64,000 nt of DNA from Bacteroidetes bacterium 43-93 (GTDB lineage: Bacteria; Bacteroidota; Bacteroidia; Chitinophagales; Chitinophagaceae): NCBI GenBank assembly GCA_001897855.1, contig MKUO01000001.1, positions 744,001 to 808,000 on the forward strand, in the 5' to 3' direction. The translations under genes and the position numbers were made by a program. Under the pieces are notes generated by a model. That model was not told where the DNA came from and searched no databases. It worked only from the letters and a program-made list of their open reading frames with translations. Below are positions 28,128-38,167 of the stretch, one piece after another; position 1 is the stretch's first letter; every line of letters starts with the position of its first letter.

Positions 28128-29105
28128 ATGGCCAATAAAATTGCAAATAATATAAAACTGGGTGTGTTTGTTATCGCGGGACTGCTGCTGCTCATATTCG
28201 CGCTGTATATGATCGGTAAAAAATCAAACATGTTTGGCAGCAGTTTTACGTTGCGGGCGCGCTTTCGCAATGTAGATGGGCTCCGTGCGGGTAATAACGT
28301 CAGGTATGCGGGTATAGAAACAGGCACCGTAGAAAAAGTATTGATCCTGAACGATACTACCATTGAAGTAGTGATGAGTATAGATGAAAAAGCACGCTCC
28401 TACATCAGGAAGAATGCGCAAACCACTATTGGCAATGAGGGACTGATGGGTAACAAAGTAGTAAACATCTATCCTAATCCTGTTCAGGGAGAGTTGGTGA
28501 AAGAAAATGATTTATTGCAAACCGTACAGCAGGCAGATATAGGCAATATGATAGGCACGCTCACCCGTACCAATGACAATGCCGCTATTATAGCATCTGA
28601 ACTTGTAGAAACCGTGAAGCGTATTAACTCAAGCCCGGTATTATGGCGCATTCTCAGTGATACTACCTTGCCCGCCAACCTTTCTGCTACTATGGCGGGT
28701 GTACGCTCCTCTGCAGAACATTTAAATCATTCTGTTGCAGAGCTGCAGGTAATAGTAAACGATATACATGCAGGTAAGGGTGCAGCAGGTTTGTTGCTCG
28801 AAGATACCGCAGCCAGGGGTACTGCTTCACGTGCGCTCAACAATATCCATAATGTAACTGCTGAGGCCAATGGGTTAATGCAGCGCCTGGATAGTATTGC
28901 CTCCATTTTGCAATCGGGCGTTGGTAATAAGGATGGCATGTTATACGGCCTGCTATCAGATACCTCGTTTACACAACGCCTTAGCCGCAGTCTTAATAAT
29001 GTGGAAAACGGTACCGCTGCTTTTAACGAAGACATGGAAGCGTTGAAACATAATTTCCTTCTAAAAGGTTATTTTAAAAAGCAGGCAAGGAAGAAGGCGC
29101 AGTAG
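28128..29105 (+). CDS. MlaD/MCE family substrate-binding protein
   Basis: N-terminal TM; FRNVDGLRAGNNVRYAGIETGTVEKV. Confidence 0.88.
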   Translation: MANKIANNIKLGVFVIAGLLLLIFALYMIGKKSNMFGSSFTLRARFRNVDGLRAGNNVRYAGIETGTVEKVLILNDTTIEVVMSIDEKARSYIRKNAQTTIGNEGLMGNKVVNIYPNPVQGELVKENDLLQTVQQADIGNMIGTLTRTNDNAAIIASELVETVKRINSSPVLWRILSDTTLPANLSATMAGVRSSAEHLNHSVAELQVIVNDIHAGKGAAGLLLEDTAARGTASRALNNIHNVTAEANGLMQRLDSIASILQSGVGNKDGMLYGLLSDTSFTQRLSRSLNNVENGTAAFNEDMEALKHNFLLKGYFKKQARKKAQ

Positions 29106-29131
29106 CACGGATTTTGTATATTATAAACTAC

Positions 29132-30142
29132 ATGGACACCCTTACACATATAGTTGTCGGTGGCTGCATTGGCCAGGCTTTTATGGGCAAGCAATTGGGT
29201 AAGCGTGCTATGGCGTTGGGCGCGGTGGCACAATCTATACCTGATATAGATTTTATTGCCGCCACCTGGAGCGATGCTTCCGAAAACCTCCTGGCGCACA
29301 GGGGCTTTACCCATTCCTTATTATTCCTTGCTATTATAACGCCCTTGCTCGCTCTGATATCCGAGAAATGGCATCGGCCGCATAATATCTCTTTAAAGAG
29401 CTGGCTTTGGTTCTTTGGCATACAGGGCCTCATCCATATCTTTCTTGATGGATTCAATGTATATGGTGTAGGTTGGCTGGAGCCTTTTAGCCATCAGCGT
29501 TTTTCGTTCAATACTATGTTCGTTGCAGATCCTTTCTTTTCTATATGGCCGGCAATAGCATTTACTGCACTGATGATATCGTCGCGGAACGACAAACGCC
29601 GCACACTCTGGTGGGTTACGGGTTTGCTGGCATGTTTCAGTTACCTGTTCTATACCGTATATGATAAGATGTATATCGATAGCACGGTGAAGAAAATGCT
29701 GACGAAGCAGCAGGTTGCGTACAACGATTACTTTTCCACGCCCACGCCTTTGAATAATTGGCTATGGTATATAGTCCTGAAACAGAAAGATGGCTATAGC
29801 ATTGGCTACCGTTCCGTATTCGACACGGCACGTACTATACGGCTGCAATATTTTTCACGAAACGATTCTTTGCTTGCGCCAATGAGCGGTAATGAATCCG
29901 TGCAGCACCTGCTACGTTTTTCAAAGGGTTATTATACGGTTGAGAAATGGGGCGATACGCTGGTATTTAATGATCTGCGCTTCGGCCAGATCATCGGGTG
30001 GACAAACCCTGAAGAGCGTTTCGTGTTTCATTTTTACCTGAGCCTGCCACGCGATAATAAGCTTGTGCTGCAACGTGGCCGTTTCGATAAATGGGATGAG
30101 CGTGTTGCCCGTGCTTTATGGCATCGTATATTTCACGATTAG
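29132..30142 (+). CDS. Membrane-bound metal-dependent hydrolase (YdjM/DUF457-like)
   Basis: MDTLTHIVVGGCIG...DIDFIA...HRGFTHSLLF. Confidence 0.8.
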   Translation: MDTLTHIVVGGCIGQAFMGKQLGKRAMALGAVAQSIPDIDFIAATWSDASENLLAHRGFTHSLLFLAIITPLLALISEKWHRPHNISLKSWLWFFGIQGLIHIFLDGFNVYGVGWLEPFSHQRFSFNTMFVADPFFSIWPAIAFTALMISSRNDKRRTLWWVTGLLACFSYLFYTVYDKMYIDSTVKKMLTKQQVAYNDYFSTPTPLNNWLWYIVLKQKDGYSIGYRSVFDTARTIRLQYFSRNDSLLAPMSGNESVQHLLRFSKGYYTVEKWGDTLVFNDLRFGQIIGWTNPEERFVFHFYLSLPRDNKLVLQRGRFDKWDERVARALWHRIFHD

Positions 30143-31311
30143 GAAAGTTTTTCCCTTTTAAAATAAAAAGTAGAAAGATACAGGATGGCGCGTATCACCT
30201 GGTAGCTGATATACTGCCATAACCGCTTGCGTGCGCCATAGTAGGTCTGGTAATGTTCTTCCGTCACTTGTTCGCAATCTTCAGCTATTAATTGCGATAC
30301 TTTCTCATATACGCCTTCTGCAAAGGGTTTGTTATGTATATCCAGGTTCAGTTCAATACTGGCGTACGCGCTGATGTTATTCATATTATATGACCCTATA
30401 GTCATCAGCCTTCTGTCCGATATAGCTACCTTGGCATGTAAGATACTTTTCTGGTACTCGTATATTTTAATCTTATTACGCAGCAGCCAGCGATACAGGT
30501 ATCGTTCCGCATTCTTGGCTATAGGCACATCAGATTTTCCTGCAACAATCACCGTTATTTGTACGCCTCGCTTCACCGCCTTTGTCATCAGTTTGCGAAA
30601 AGTGAGGCCGGGTAAAAAATAGCTGCACATGATCACCAGTTCTTCTTTGGTGTTGGCTATCAGGTTGGCATAGCTTTTCCATATCTCCCGTTTGCCCTTC
30701 ACCCAGTCGTTCCGGCGTATACGCACTGCTATGGTATGCTGTCCGTTGCCTGCAGGTGCATCACAGGCTTTAATTTTTTTACCTACACCCGTAGTGCTGT
30801 TCCATGTTTCGCAGCAGATGCGTTCCAGTTCGTATGCGGCTTCGCCCTGCACATACATAGCCATATCCAGCCAGGGGATGGTTCCGTTGATGCTGTTGTA
30901 CTTATTGGCAATGTTGATGCCGCCCACCAATGCTTCGCTGCTATCCGCTACCAGTATTTTATGATGCAGCCTCCTGCCAAAATAGAATTGCTTACTGCGA
31001 AACAATGGCTCGAATTGCTGGAAGTGTACACCTGCTTCTCTTAGGTTTTCAATAAATCGCCCCGATAGTTCTTTGGATGCGTATCCATCTACAAGCAGGT
31101 ACACTTGTACGCCTCTGCGCGCTGCATTCATCAGGCATTCTGCTACTTGTGTGCCTGTTTCATCATCTTCGTAAATATATACATGCAGGTGCAGGGTCTT
31201 TTCCGCTCTGTTGATCATATCCTGCACAAGGTCGAAGTATTCACTCCCCCCATACACCAGTCTGGTGGCTTTTTGCAGTTTGTAGGTTTCTATCTGGTTA
31301 ACCCCGCTCAT
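30139..31311 (-). CDS. Phospholipase D-like / cardiolipin synthase-like protein
   Basis: Two HKD motifs: HHKILVADSSEALVGGIN and HAKVAISDRRLMTIGSYN. Confidence 0.85.
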   Translation of the reverse strand: MSGVNQIETYKLQKATRLVYGGSEYFDLVQDMINRAEKTLHLHVYIYEDDETGTQVAECLMNAARRGVQVYLLVDGYASKELSGRFIENLREAGVHFQQFEPLFRSKQFYFGRRLHHKILVADSSEALVGGINIANKYNSINGTIPWLDMAMYVQGEAAYELERICCETWNSTTGVGKKIKACDAPAGNGQHTIAVRIRRNDWVKGKREIWKSYANLIANTKEELVIMCSYFLPGLTFRKLMTKAVKRGVQITVIVAGKSDVPIAKNAERYLYRWLLRNKIKIYEYQKSILHAKVAISDRRLMTIGSYNMNNISAYASIELNLDIHNKPFAEGVYEKVSQLIAEDCEQVTEEHYQTYYGARKRLWQYISYQVIRAILYLSTFYFKREKLS

Positions 31312-31411
31312 GATGTTACAAATTAATAAATCATTCGTTATTAATAATGATTAGCACACATGATGCCACCGGCACTATATCATGGCATAGATTTGGTGTT
31401 TGATTTTTGTA

Positions 31412-31657
31412 ATGAACGTCAACTCCACCACTATATTAAATTATCTGAAGGACCTGCGCTCGCGGCAAAAAGAGGTTGATATAGATATCCATGTTTTGGC
31501 CTCCGCACTGGATCTGCATATCACCGCGCTCATTTCTATACTTACTGAGCTGGAGCATAGAGACGAGGTGATCCTGAGCATCAGCACTACGCCGGGCGGA
31601 TTAAAAAATGGCTTACAATACCAGGGCACCGTTCGGCTGATGGATGATGTAGCTTAA
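31412..31657 (+). CDS. Small winged-helix-like hypothetical protein
   Basis: Start at 31412: MNVNSTTILNYLKDLRSRQKEVDIDIHVLASALDLHITALISILTELEHRDEVILS. Confidence 0.45.
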   Translation: MNVNSTTILNYLKDLRSRQKEVDIDIHVLASALDLHITALISILTELEHRDEVILSISTTPGGLKNGLQYQGTVRLMDDVA

Positions 31658-31686
31658 TGTTTATATTAGCATAACCATTTATCAGG

Positions 31687-32148
31687 ATGAGAAAGACCAG
31701 CGCAGGAATACTATTATACAAGCAGGGCAGGGAAGGCCTGCAGGTATTCCTGGTGCATCCCGGCGGCCCGTTTTGGAAGAACAAAGACGCCGGTGCATGG
31801 TCTATACCTAAAGGCGAGTTTATAGAGGGCGAAGATCCACTGAAGGCTGCGATTAGAGAATTCTTCGAAGAAACAGGACAACAAATCTCCGGCGAATTTT
31901 TAGAACTGAAACCAATTAAAGCGCGGTCAGGTAAGCTCATCTTCGCCTGGGCATTGCAGGGAGATATTGATCCGGATAAGATAGTAAGCAATACCTTTCC
32001 GCTCGAGTGGCCGCCACGCTCCGGTAAGTTTATAGATGTGCCCGAAATAGATAATGGAGCCTGGTTTTCTTTAGATACAGCTCTTGAAAAGATCAATGCG
32101 TCGCAGGCTGCTTTCATCACGGAGCTTGCCTCTCTTTTAAGTGTTTGA
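31687..32148 (+). CDS. NUDIX hydrolase
   Basis: Nudix box GEFIEGEDPLKAAIREFFEETGQQI. Confidence 0.9.
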   Translation: MRKTSAGILLYKQGREGLQVFLVHPGGPFWKNKDAGAWSIPKGEFIEGEDPLKAAIREFFEETGQQISGEFLELKPIKARSGKLIFAWALQGDIDPDKIVSNTFPLEWPPRSGKFIDVPEIDNGAWFSLDTALEKINASQAAFITELASLLSV

Positions 32149-32222
32149 TTACTACTGCCTTACCATTCTGTAGCTTCTTTATTGGTACAGTTTTTTCGAT
32201 TGTTTAGGTTATTTCACTATTA

Positions 32223-32738
32223 ATGATGATGGAGATGGACGATGTACTCATGAAACTGTTTGGTGAAGGCAAAGATCTTACTACACTACAAATGTGCGAC
32301 AGGGGAATAGTTGTATTTATCATCGCTTTTATTCTTATTCGTATATCGGGCCGTCGCTCGTTTGGTGCACGTACATCTTTCGATAATATTATTGTCATAC
32401 TCCTCGGTGCGGTGCTTAGCCGTGCCGTGGTAGGCGTCTCCCCCTTTGTGCCGGTAGTGGCCTCCTGTCTTTGTATCGTGTTGCTGCATCGTCTAGTAGG
32501 TTGGATGATAGCGCATAGTCCGCGTATGGCGCGTATTATTGAAGGAAATAAAATGCTGCTTTACGAGAAGGGTGAATTCATACCGGGCAACATGGGCAAG
32601 GCACTGGTATGTCGCGAAGATGTAATGCAGGGAGTACGTGGCGCTGCACTCACAGATGATCTCGATAAGATAGAGCGTATCTATATGGAACGTAATGGCT
32701 CTATCACTACTATCAAAAAAGAAGAAGAAGAGCAGTAG
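32223..32738 (+). CDS. DUF421 (YetF-like) membrane protein
   Basis: RISGRRSFGARTSFDNIIVILLGAVLSRAVVG. Confidence 0.8.
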   Translation: MMMEMDDVLMKLFGEGKDLTTLQMCDRGIVVFIIAFILIRISGRRSFGARTSFDNIIVILLGAVLSRAVVGVSPFVPVVASCLCIVLLHRLVGWMIAHSPRMARIIEGNKMLLYEKGEFIPGNMGKALVCREDVMQGVRGAALTDDLDKIERIYMERNGSITTIKKEEEEQ

Positions 32739-32855
32739 ATCATTTATAGATAAATGCCATTTATCACAGCACGTCAGCCGTTTGTCAAATAAAGGAAGTA
32801 TTGCCAGTCGTTTTTTATGTTCTTCATGTCTTCATGAAAAACATTCCGACTTTTT

Positions 32856-34217
32856 ATGAAAAAACTATTACTTCCGCTGTTTGCTGTTTTCAGTATCACA
32901 GCATCTGCACAAAACACTTTATTGAAAAGCCCCGCCAAGGGCAAAGTTCCTGTTGACGGACTGAAGAGAATCTGCTTTGTAGCTAATGGTTCTTATACCG
33001 TTTTGGTTGCCGGTAACGATACTTGTGTCTATGCCCTTGATGTAGCAGATAACGACAAATCAACGGCGGCGGCTAATGCCATCACCAGCATTCCATCTTT
33101 TGTTAGTTCCAAGCTTGTTGCCGCTGCCGGCGAGCCCGTTTATGTAAAGGATATGGCTGTCAATCCGCTATCGCACGCCGTATATGTACTGGCGCAAAAC
33201 CTCACTTATACAAAAGACTTTCTTTTCAAGGTAGTGAAGAACGGTGCAACGATCTCGGCGGTAGACCTTAGCAACATCAGTTACAGTAAGCTCACATGGC
33301 CCACTGGCCTTGCCATTAACGATATGACTTTTGGCAATGGCACTTTATACGTTTCTTCCGGCTCTTTTTCGCTCGATGGCGAACTGGGTATGGCTAACGT
33401 TCCTTTTACCAACAATACTGCCTTTACTAAGCGGGCTACTACTATGTTCAAGTCCAACTGGGGTGGCACCTACCAGACTACCGCGCCTTTGGAAACCATC
33501 GCTTTTGGTACTATCAATGGTGTCAACCGCCTGATGGGGGTTACTACCTGCGCACCCGGTTTTTCTATAGAGGCTGCTAAGGTACCTGGCAGCGGCGTGC
33601 TGTCTGTAACGGAAGATTTCAATATTCATTACGGTTTCTCAAGCAAGGTGGTATATATGTACCACGATAAGAAGGATTGGCTCTTCGACCTGCACGATAA
33701 CAATATATATCGCATTGGCACCAAATACCTGGATGGCAGCCAGGTTACCGCCCTCAAATACAACAATACTGCTGCCGAGCTCCGCGATGACAATGGTAAT
33801 ATAAAACCTGCTTACCCGGCCGATGATATCAAACTCATGAGTACCGGCCCGGTAAGGATGATGGCTTATTGGGATAGCTATCGTATGCTGGTGCTCGAAG
33901 ATGGCACAACCGGTGCGCTTAAGCTGCAGCAGATGTCTGTAGAGACTCCGCCCGCTACTAATGTAGATGAGGTAGCGGCACAGCAGTTAAATATGTATCC
34001 CAATCCTGCAACCGGTAATGTAACGATCACCCTGGCACAGAACGCACAGTCTGCTGATATGAGCCTCAGTTCCGTATCAGGTAGAATTGTCTTTACAAAA
34101 CATCTTGCCGCAGGTACTTCATCTGTAGATATCAGCAATCTTGCACATGGCCTGTACATTATGCAGGTACATACTAATAATGGTTCTATACTTTCCGGCA
34201 AGCTTACGGTTGAATAA
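32856..34217 (+). CDS. Secreted protein with T9SS type A sorting domain
   Basis: Signal peptide; C-term NMYPNPATGNVTITL...ISNLAHGLYIMQVHTNNGSILSGKLTVE. Confidence 0.82.
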   Translation: MKKLLLPLFAVFSITASAQNTLLKSPAKGKVPVDGLKRICFVANGSYTVLVAGNDTCVYALDVADNDKSTAAANAITSIPSFVSSKLVAAAGEPVYVKDMAVNPLSHAVYVLAQNLTYTKDFLFKVVKNGATISAVDLSNISYSKLTWPTGLAINDMTFGNGTLYVSSGSFSLDGELGMANVPFTNNTAFTKRATTMFKSNWGGTYQTTAPLETIAFGTINGVNRLMGVTTCAPGFSIEAAKVPGSGVLSVTEDFNIHYGFSSKVVYMYHDKKDWLFDLHDNNIYRIGTKYLDGSQVTALKYNNTAAELRDDNGNIKPAYPADDIKLMSTGPVRMMAYWDSYRMLVLEDGTTGALKLQQMSVETPPATNVDEVAAQQLNMYPNPATGNVTITLAQNAQSADMSLSSVSGRIVFTKHLAAGTSSVDISNLAHGLYIMQVHTNNGSILSGKLTVE

Positions 34218-34219
34218 TT

Positions 34220-35290
34220 ATGCTTAAGATTTTGTTCCTTTTATGTGCTATCCTCTCGGTTCACCTGCTGTGCTTTGCAGGTGAACCTCTTTCGGTCGAC
34301 GATGCACGGCCGCTGTCGCCCGTGTTTTCGGTACCACTCACCGCTCAAAACAAACAACAGTCCTATGCAGATGTACTCAGCCTGCGCTTGATAGTAGATG
34401 GCAGGCCCGCGGATGTGCCTGTTGTTGTGCATTACATCGTTAAGGATAGTCAACTGCAAATGGTTCCTGCAAATGATTTGGGGTACGGGTTGCAATTTTT
34501 GGTGCAATACAGTGTTGCGGGCAGGCTGGTTAGCAAGGCATACACTACGCCTGCACAGCCTGCTGCGGCAACACCTGTATCGGTCTCTGCCATATATCCC
34601 CTTACCGATGTCATACCATACAACCAGTTATATTTCCATATCCGGTTCAATAAACCAATGGTGCAGGATCCCCGCGTATGGCGTTATGTATCGGTCATTA
34701 ACGATCGTGGCGAAACCATCCCCAACGCGTGGCGCCAGCGTGCTTACTGGCTCGATAGTGGCCGGCTGCTGGTACTGATGATACATCCCGGCAGGGTGAA
34801 GAGTGGTATCCATTACCTCGGCCCTTTGTTCGATTCCGGCAAAACATATCGCATCACCATGCAGAGTGTCAGGGCGGTTGATGGTAGTGTGCTCTCCGCA
34901 GCATACACGCGCGCTTATCATATTGCCGCGCCCGACAGGCAATGCCCGTCGGTATATATAGATACAGCGCATTTGCCACATGCGGGTTCCATAAAGTCAC
35001 TTACGCTGCATTTTTCTGAGCAGATGGATTACGCCTCTGTTTGGGATGGTACACGCATCACAGATGCTCATGGGCACAACCTGCCCTGTAAAATAGAACC
35101 AAAGCCCGGCGGCAGCGATTATATCCTCACACCGCATGCTCCCTGGCAACATAGCAATTATACATTGATCTTAAAAAATGCTGTTTACGATCTTGCTGGC
35201 AATCGCCTCGATCGCTTGTTCGAGGTTACGGATGGTTCCGGCATCAGTGCAACGGCAAAAGAAACACGGCTGGCTTTCACGTTGCAGTAG
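34220..35290 (+). CDS. Hypothetical secreted protein with bacterial Ig-like (SbsA-type) repeats
   Basis: Signal peptide; IRFNKPMVQDPRVW and LHFSEQMDYASVW repeats. Confidence 0.5.
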   Translation: MLKILFLLCAILSVHLLCFAGEPLSVDDARPLSPVFSVPLTAQNKQQSYADVLSLRLIVDGRPADVPVVVHYIVKDSQLQMVPANDLGYGLQFLVQYSVAGRLVSKAYTTPAQPAAATPVSVSAIYPLTDVIPYNQLYFHIRFNKPMVQDPRVWRYVSVINDRGETIPNAWRQRAYWLDSGRLLVLMIHPGRVKSGIHYLGPLFDSGKTYRITMQSVRAVDGSVLSAAYTRAYHIAAPDRQCPSVYIDTAHLPHAGSIKSLTLHFSEQMDYASVWDGTRITDAHGHNLPCKIEPKPGGSDYILTPHAPWQHSNYTLILKNAVYDLAGNRLDRLFEVTDGSGISATAKETRLAFTLQ

Positions 35291-35309
35291 GGCCGGTGTA
35301 GCAACAGAA

Positions 35310-35338
35310 AGCCCCGGCATTTCGTCGGGGCTCTTTTA
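35310..35338 (+). terminator. Rho-independent terminator
   Basis: agccccggcatttcgtcggggctctttta. Confidence 0.75.
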
Positions 35339-35344
35339 TATCGT

Positions 35345-35827
35345 TTATTGTGTACTAAATACCTGGTTACTATAGGGTGGGGTATCGGGTACTTTTATTA
35401 TATTAAATGCGTGCTGTGTAGCATGGTGGCAATCATTACAGGTATTCGTCAGCAGCAGGTAGCTGCTTTTAAATTGTTGTTCATTCTTCTGCGTGATGGC
35501 TGCATTCACACTGTCCATCGCGGGGTCTATCAGCTTCAGCAGTTTCACTTCCGGCCTGTCTGCGCAGTATTGCTTTATCCCGTCCATCGTTTCTTTTATC
35601 TCTGCCATTTCAAAATTGGCGAGCTCCCAGTTTTGCGCCTCCCCGGCAAACCATAGCTTGGCATGGTGTACCTGTATGCCCATCATAAATTCGCCCAGCC
35701 CCGGCCTGTAGCTATTATCCCGCAGGCTATCCACCTGCGCCTGCAGTCTTTGCACTTCAGCATGCTGCCCGTTGCTGCAGGAAGCCAATATGCCGATAAC
35801 CGCTATTACGACTGCCAGTTTCTTCAT
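35345..35827 (-). CDS. Lipoprotein with c-type heme motif
   Basis: Start MKKLAVVIAVIGILASCSNG; C-terminal CNDCH (CxxCH). Confidence 0.65.
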   Translation of the reverse strand: MKKLAVVIAVIGILASCSNGQHAEVQRLQAQVDSLRDNSYRPGLGEFMMGIQVHHAKLWFAGEAQNWELANFEMAEIKETMDGIKQYCADRPEVKLLKLIDPAMDSVNAAITQKNEQQFKSSYLLLTNTCNDCHHATQHAFNIIKVPDTPPYSNQVFSTQ

Positions 35828-35936
35828 GTAGATGTGTGTTGCTGTTATGAAGTTAGTCATTCTTTTGCAGCGGGCGTTCGCCTATCTATTATCGTCCGCT
35901 GCGTCGCACACTTCAGCAGTTATAGCTGCATATAAA

Positions 35937-35968
35937 GAATGCTGCCCATCTCTCTTTGAGCAGCATTC
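35937..35968 (-). terminator. Terminator hairpin
   Basis: gaatgctgc...gcagcattc, downstream of the minus-strand 35992 gene. Confidence 0.55.
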
Positions 35969-35991
35969 GGAGTGATAATGTCGGTATTAAA

Positions 35992-36825
35992 CTATTTGGA
36001 TTGATATATCCCGTAAAACCAAAATGTTTGACCGGTAGCAATTCCGTTGGTTTGAAAATCTATGATCTCAGAAGCAGGTCCAAAGTTAGCATAAAACCCA
36101 ACAGCATCCGTAGCGCTTGGGGTTATTGCGTTTCCGGTCACAGTATCATAAAAATAAACATCAAAAGTGTTTGCTGTTAAGTTGTCTAGAGAGCAGGTAT
36201 ACACTTTCCCTGATGAAGTCTTTTTCATCGGCGTTAATACGGGTGCTCCTAATAGATTCCAAGGCATTGTAACAGTAAGCTTCCCGCTCGAAAAAACCAT
36301 AGAAGTGTTGCTTGTAGACAGTAGACTATTTGCTAATGGGCTTATTGCACCTACATTAAATGCAGAACTGCTAGGGTAATAGTAAAACTGTGCTGTAAAA
36401 GGTAATACTCTTGATAGATAAATTTGCAAACCGGCCTCTACAGAAAGAGTATATGCTGCCGGCCTGAACTCATATAGAGTAGATGTATAGGCTATATTCT
36501 GCGTAACACCTGCATAAATAGGGTATACCGTCTTGCCAGAAGTAAAAACCGTCGGCGGAGTAATTTCTATGTGCTGCGGCGAACCTGCGAAATTGATGGC
36601 AGCCCCTGGCACAAGCGTGGGGTTGGTATTGATGTTCGTGTATGCTCCCCCTCGCCAGCTGAGCACCCCTGATGTGTTAATTTCAATGCGGCCCGCAATG
36701 ACAAATAACCCTTCAAGATTTTGCGTATCAACCTGCGGGCATTGCAAGGCCATACTGTCTATTAGGTTGTTGAAAAATGTAGTGGCATTAGTTTCTAAGA
36801 TGCTTTTGTCGCAAATGATACTCAT
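35992..36825 (-). CDS. Hypothetical protein of unknown function
   Basis: 277 aa, no signal peptide, beta-rich and Ser/Thr/Asn-rich. Confidence 0.55.
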   Translation of the reverse strand: MSIICDKSILETNATTFFNNLIDSMALQCPQVDTQNLEGLFVIAGRIEINTSGVLSWRGGAYTNINTNPTLVPGAAINFAGSPQHIEITPPTVFTSGKTVYPIYAGVTQNIAYTSTLYEFRPAAYTLSVEAGLQIYLSRVLPFTAQFYYYPSSSAFNVGAISPLANSLLSTSNTSMVFSSGKLTVTMPWNLLGAPVLTPMKKTSSGKVYTCSLDNLTANTFDVYFYDTVTGNAITPSATDAVGFYANFGPASEIIDFQTNGIATGQTFWFYGIYQSK

Positions 36826-37051
36826 AGATAATGTTTTAAAGGTTAAGAAGAATAATTACAAGGCGGTGTAGTCATCCTGTAATTCCTTAGGTAAATGTAC
36901 TTTTATACACATGCAAAATCCCCCGTTTTTTTCACAGTGGCTGGATTGATGCAAACCTAAATTTTATTCGCCGGTATGCAGGGGATATGACGTTTAAATG
37001 ATTTTGTATAAACAATTTTGGTTTATTACTTTCGCCGCCCAAACACACTCT

Positions 37052-37432
37052 ATGAAAAAACTATTGATCCTCCTTTTGATGCCCTTAACGGTAAAAGCTC
37101 AAAACGATTCTCTCAATTACAGGATGAAAAAAGCGGGCAGGGAATTACAACGTTTTTCCAATGGCGCCGCTGCCGGTATCGCTTTGCAGGCCGGTGGCCT
37201 GTTCTTCGCGGGTCTGGGTGCAAGTTATACTGCAAACCAAACCACCAGTCCATCCCGCACCGGCACAAGTAATAACGGAAATATTCTTATTTATACCGGT
37301 ATTGGTATTTCGCTGATCGGTACATTAATATTTATTACTTCTTATACACATGCAGGCCGTGCGGGTTACTATCTCAGCGGTCAAGGTCTTACCATCCCAC
37401 TGGATAACAATAAGCGTAAAAAAGCAAAGTAG
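37052..37432 (+). CDS. Hypothetical membrane protein
   Basis: Start at 37052: MKKLLILLLMPLTVKAQND; two TM segments. Confidence 0.55.
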   Translation: MKKLLILLLMPLTVKAQNDSLNYRMKKAGRELQRFSNGAAAGIALQAGGLFFAGLGASYTANQTTSPSRTGTSNNGNILIYTGIGISLIGTLIFITSYTHAGRAGYYLSGQGLTIPLDNNKRKKAK

Positions 37433-37544
37433 CCATATAGCATTAAGCAATAAACACAGAGAAGCAGAACATAAGATCCTTACCTGCAATGATCGCTCAT
37501 GCGTTCAGGCCTACATTCTGCTTACTCTCCCTTTATCAGGCTCT

Positions 37545-37730
37545 TTAATGATCTTTATGCTTGCTCAGGTAGTTGACCACATCTTCCCTGCGGCTGCCTA
37601 CCTCGGCAATGGCTTTTTGTACCTCTTCGGGCGTGCTGTTGGTTTGCTCTGCCAGGTATCGCAGTTCATAATCTTCACTGCCCGAAACCCGTTCGCGGTC
37701 TTGCCTGCCTTTTAGTTCTTTATTATCCAT
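37545..37730 (-). CDS. DUF3606 family small protein
   Basis: GSEDYELRYLAEQTNSTPEEVQKAIAEVGSRREDVVNYL. Confidence 0.7.
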   Translation of the reverse strand: MDNKELKGRQDRERVSGSEDYELRYLAEQTNSTPEEVQKAIAEVGSRREDVVNYLSKHKDH

Positions 37731-37807
37731 AGCGCTGTGTTTTTTTTAGGAATAGCATAAAAATCTGTGCCAGCCCTCCGGGGCATAAGTTTTTACTATT
37801 ACCGGGT

Positions 37808-38071
37808 ATGGAAGACAATATATTTGGCGCCTCTATAGATATCAACGGTGCAGTGTATAATATAGAACTGCAACCCGACAATGCCGACCTGCTGCAAAAC
37901 CGCAAGTGGAAGATAACCATAGAAGGCCTTTTCCCTTTTTACATGGTAAAGGAAGAGGGTAGTGAACTCTTTACTATAGAAGACGACGCACCAGAAGAAG
38001 CCCGCGATATCGAATCATCCATCCTGCAGATAATTGAGGGCTATGAAAAATGGCAGCATCATAAGAGATAA
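37808..38071 (+). CDS. Hypothetical protein
   Basis: 87 aa intact ORF. Confidence 0.5.
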   Translation: MEDNIFGASIDINGAVYNIELQPDNADLLQNRKWKITIEGLFPFYMVKEEGSELFTIEDDAPEEARDIESSILQIIEGYEKWQHHKR

Positions 38072-38167
38072 TAGCATATTTGACGGGTTAAGGTACATTG
38101 CATAAAAAAGATTTATTAAATTAGGGATACGGGCAACGCCTGCGTCTCCTATTTAATAAGTATCACT

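Noticed and set aside
26584-29105. MlaE-F-D-like operon as novel
   Set aside because: Standard MCE/Mla lipid-transport arrangement in Gram-negative bacteria.
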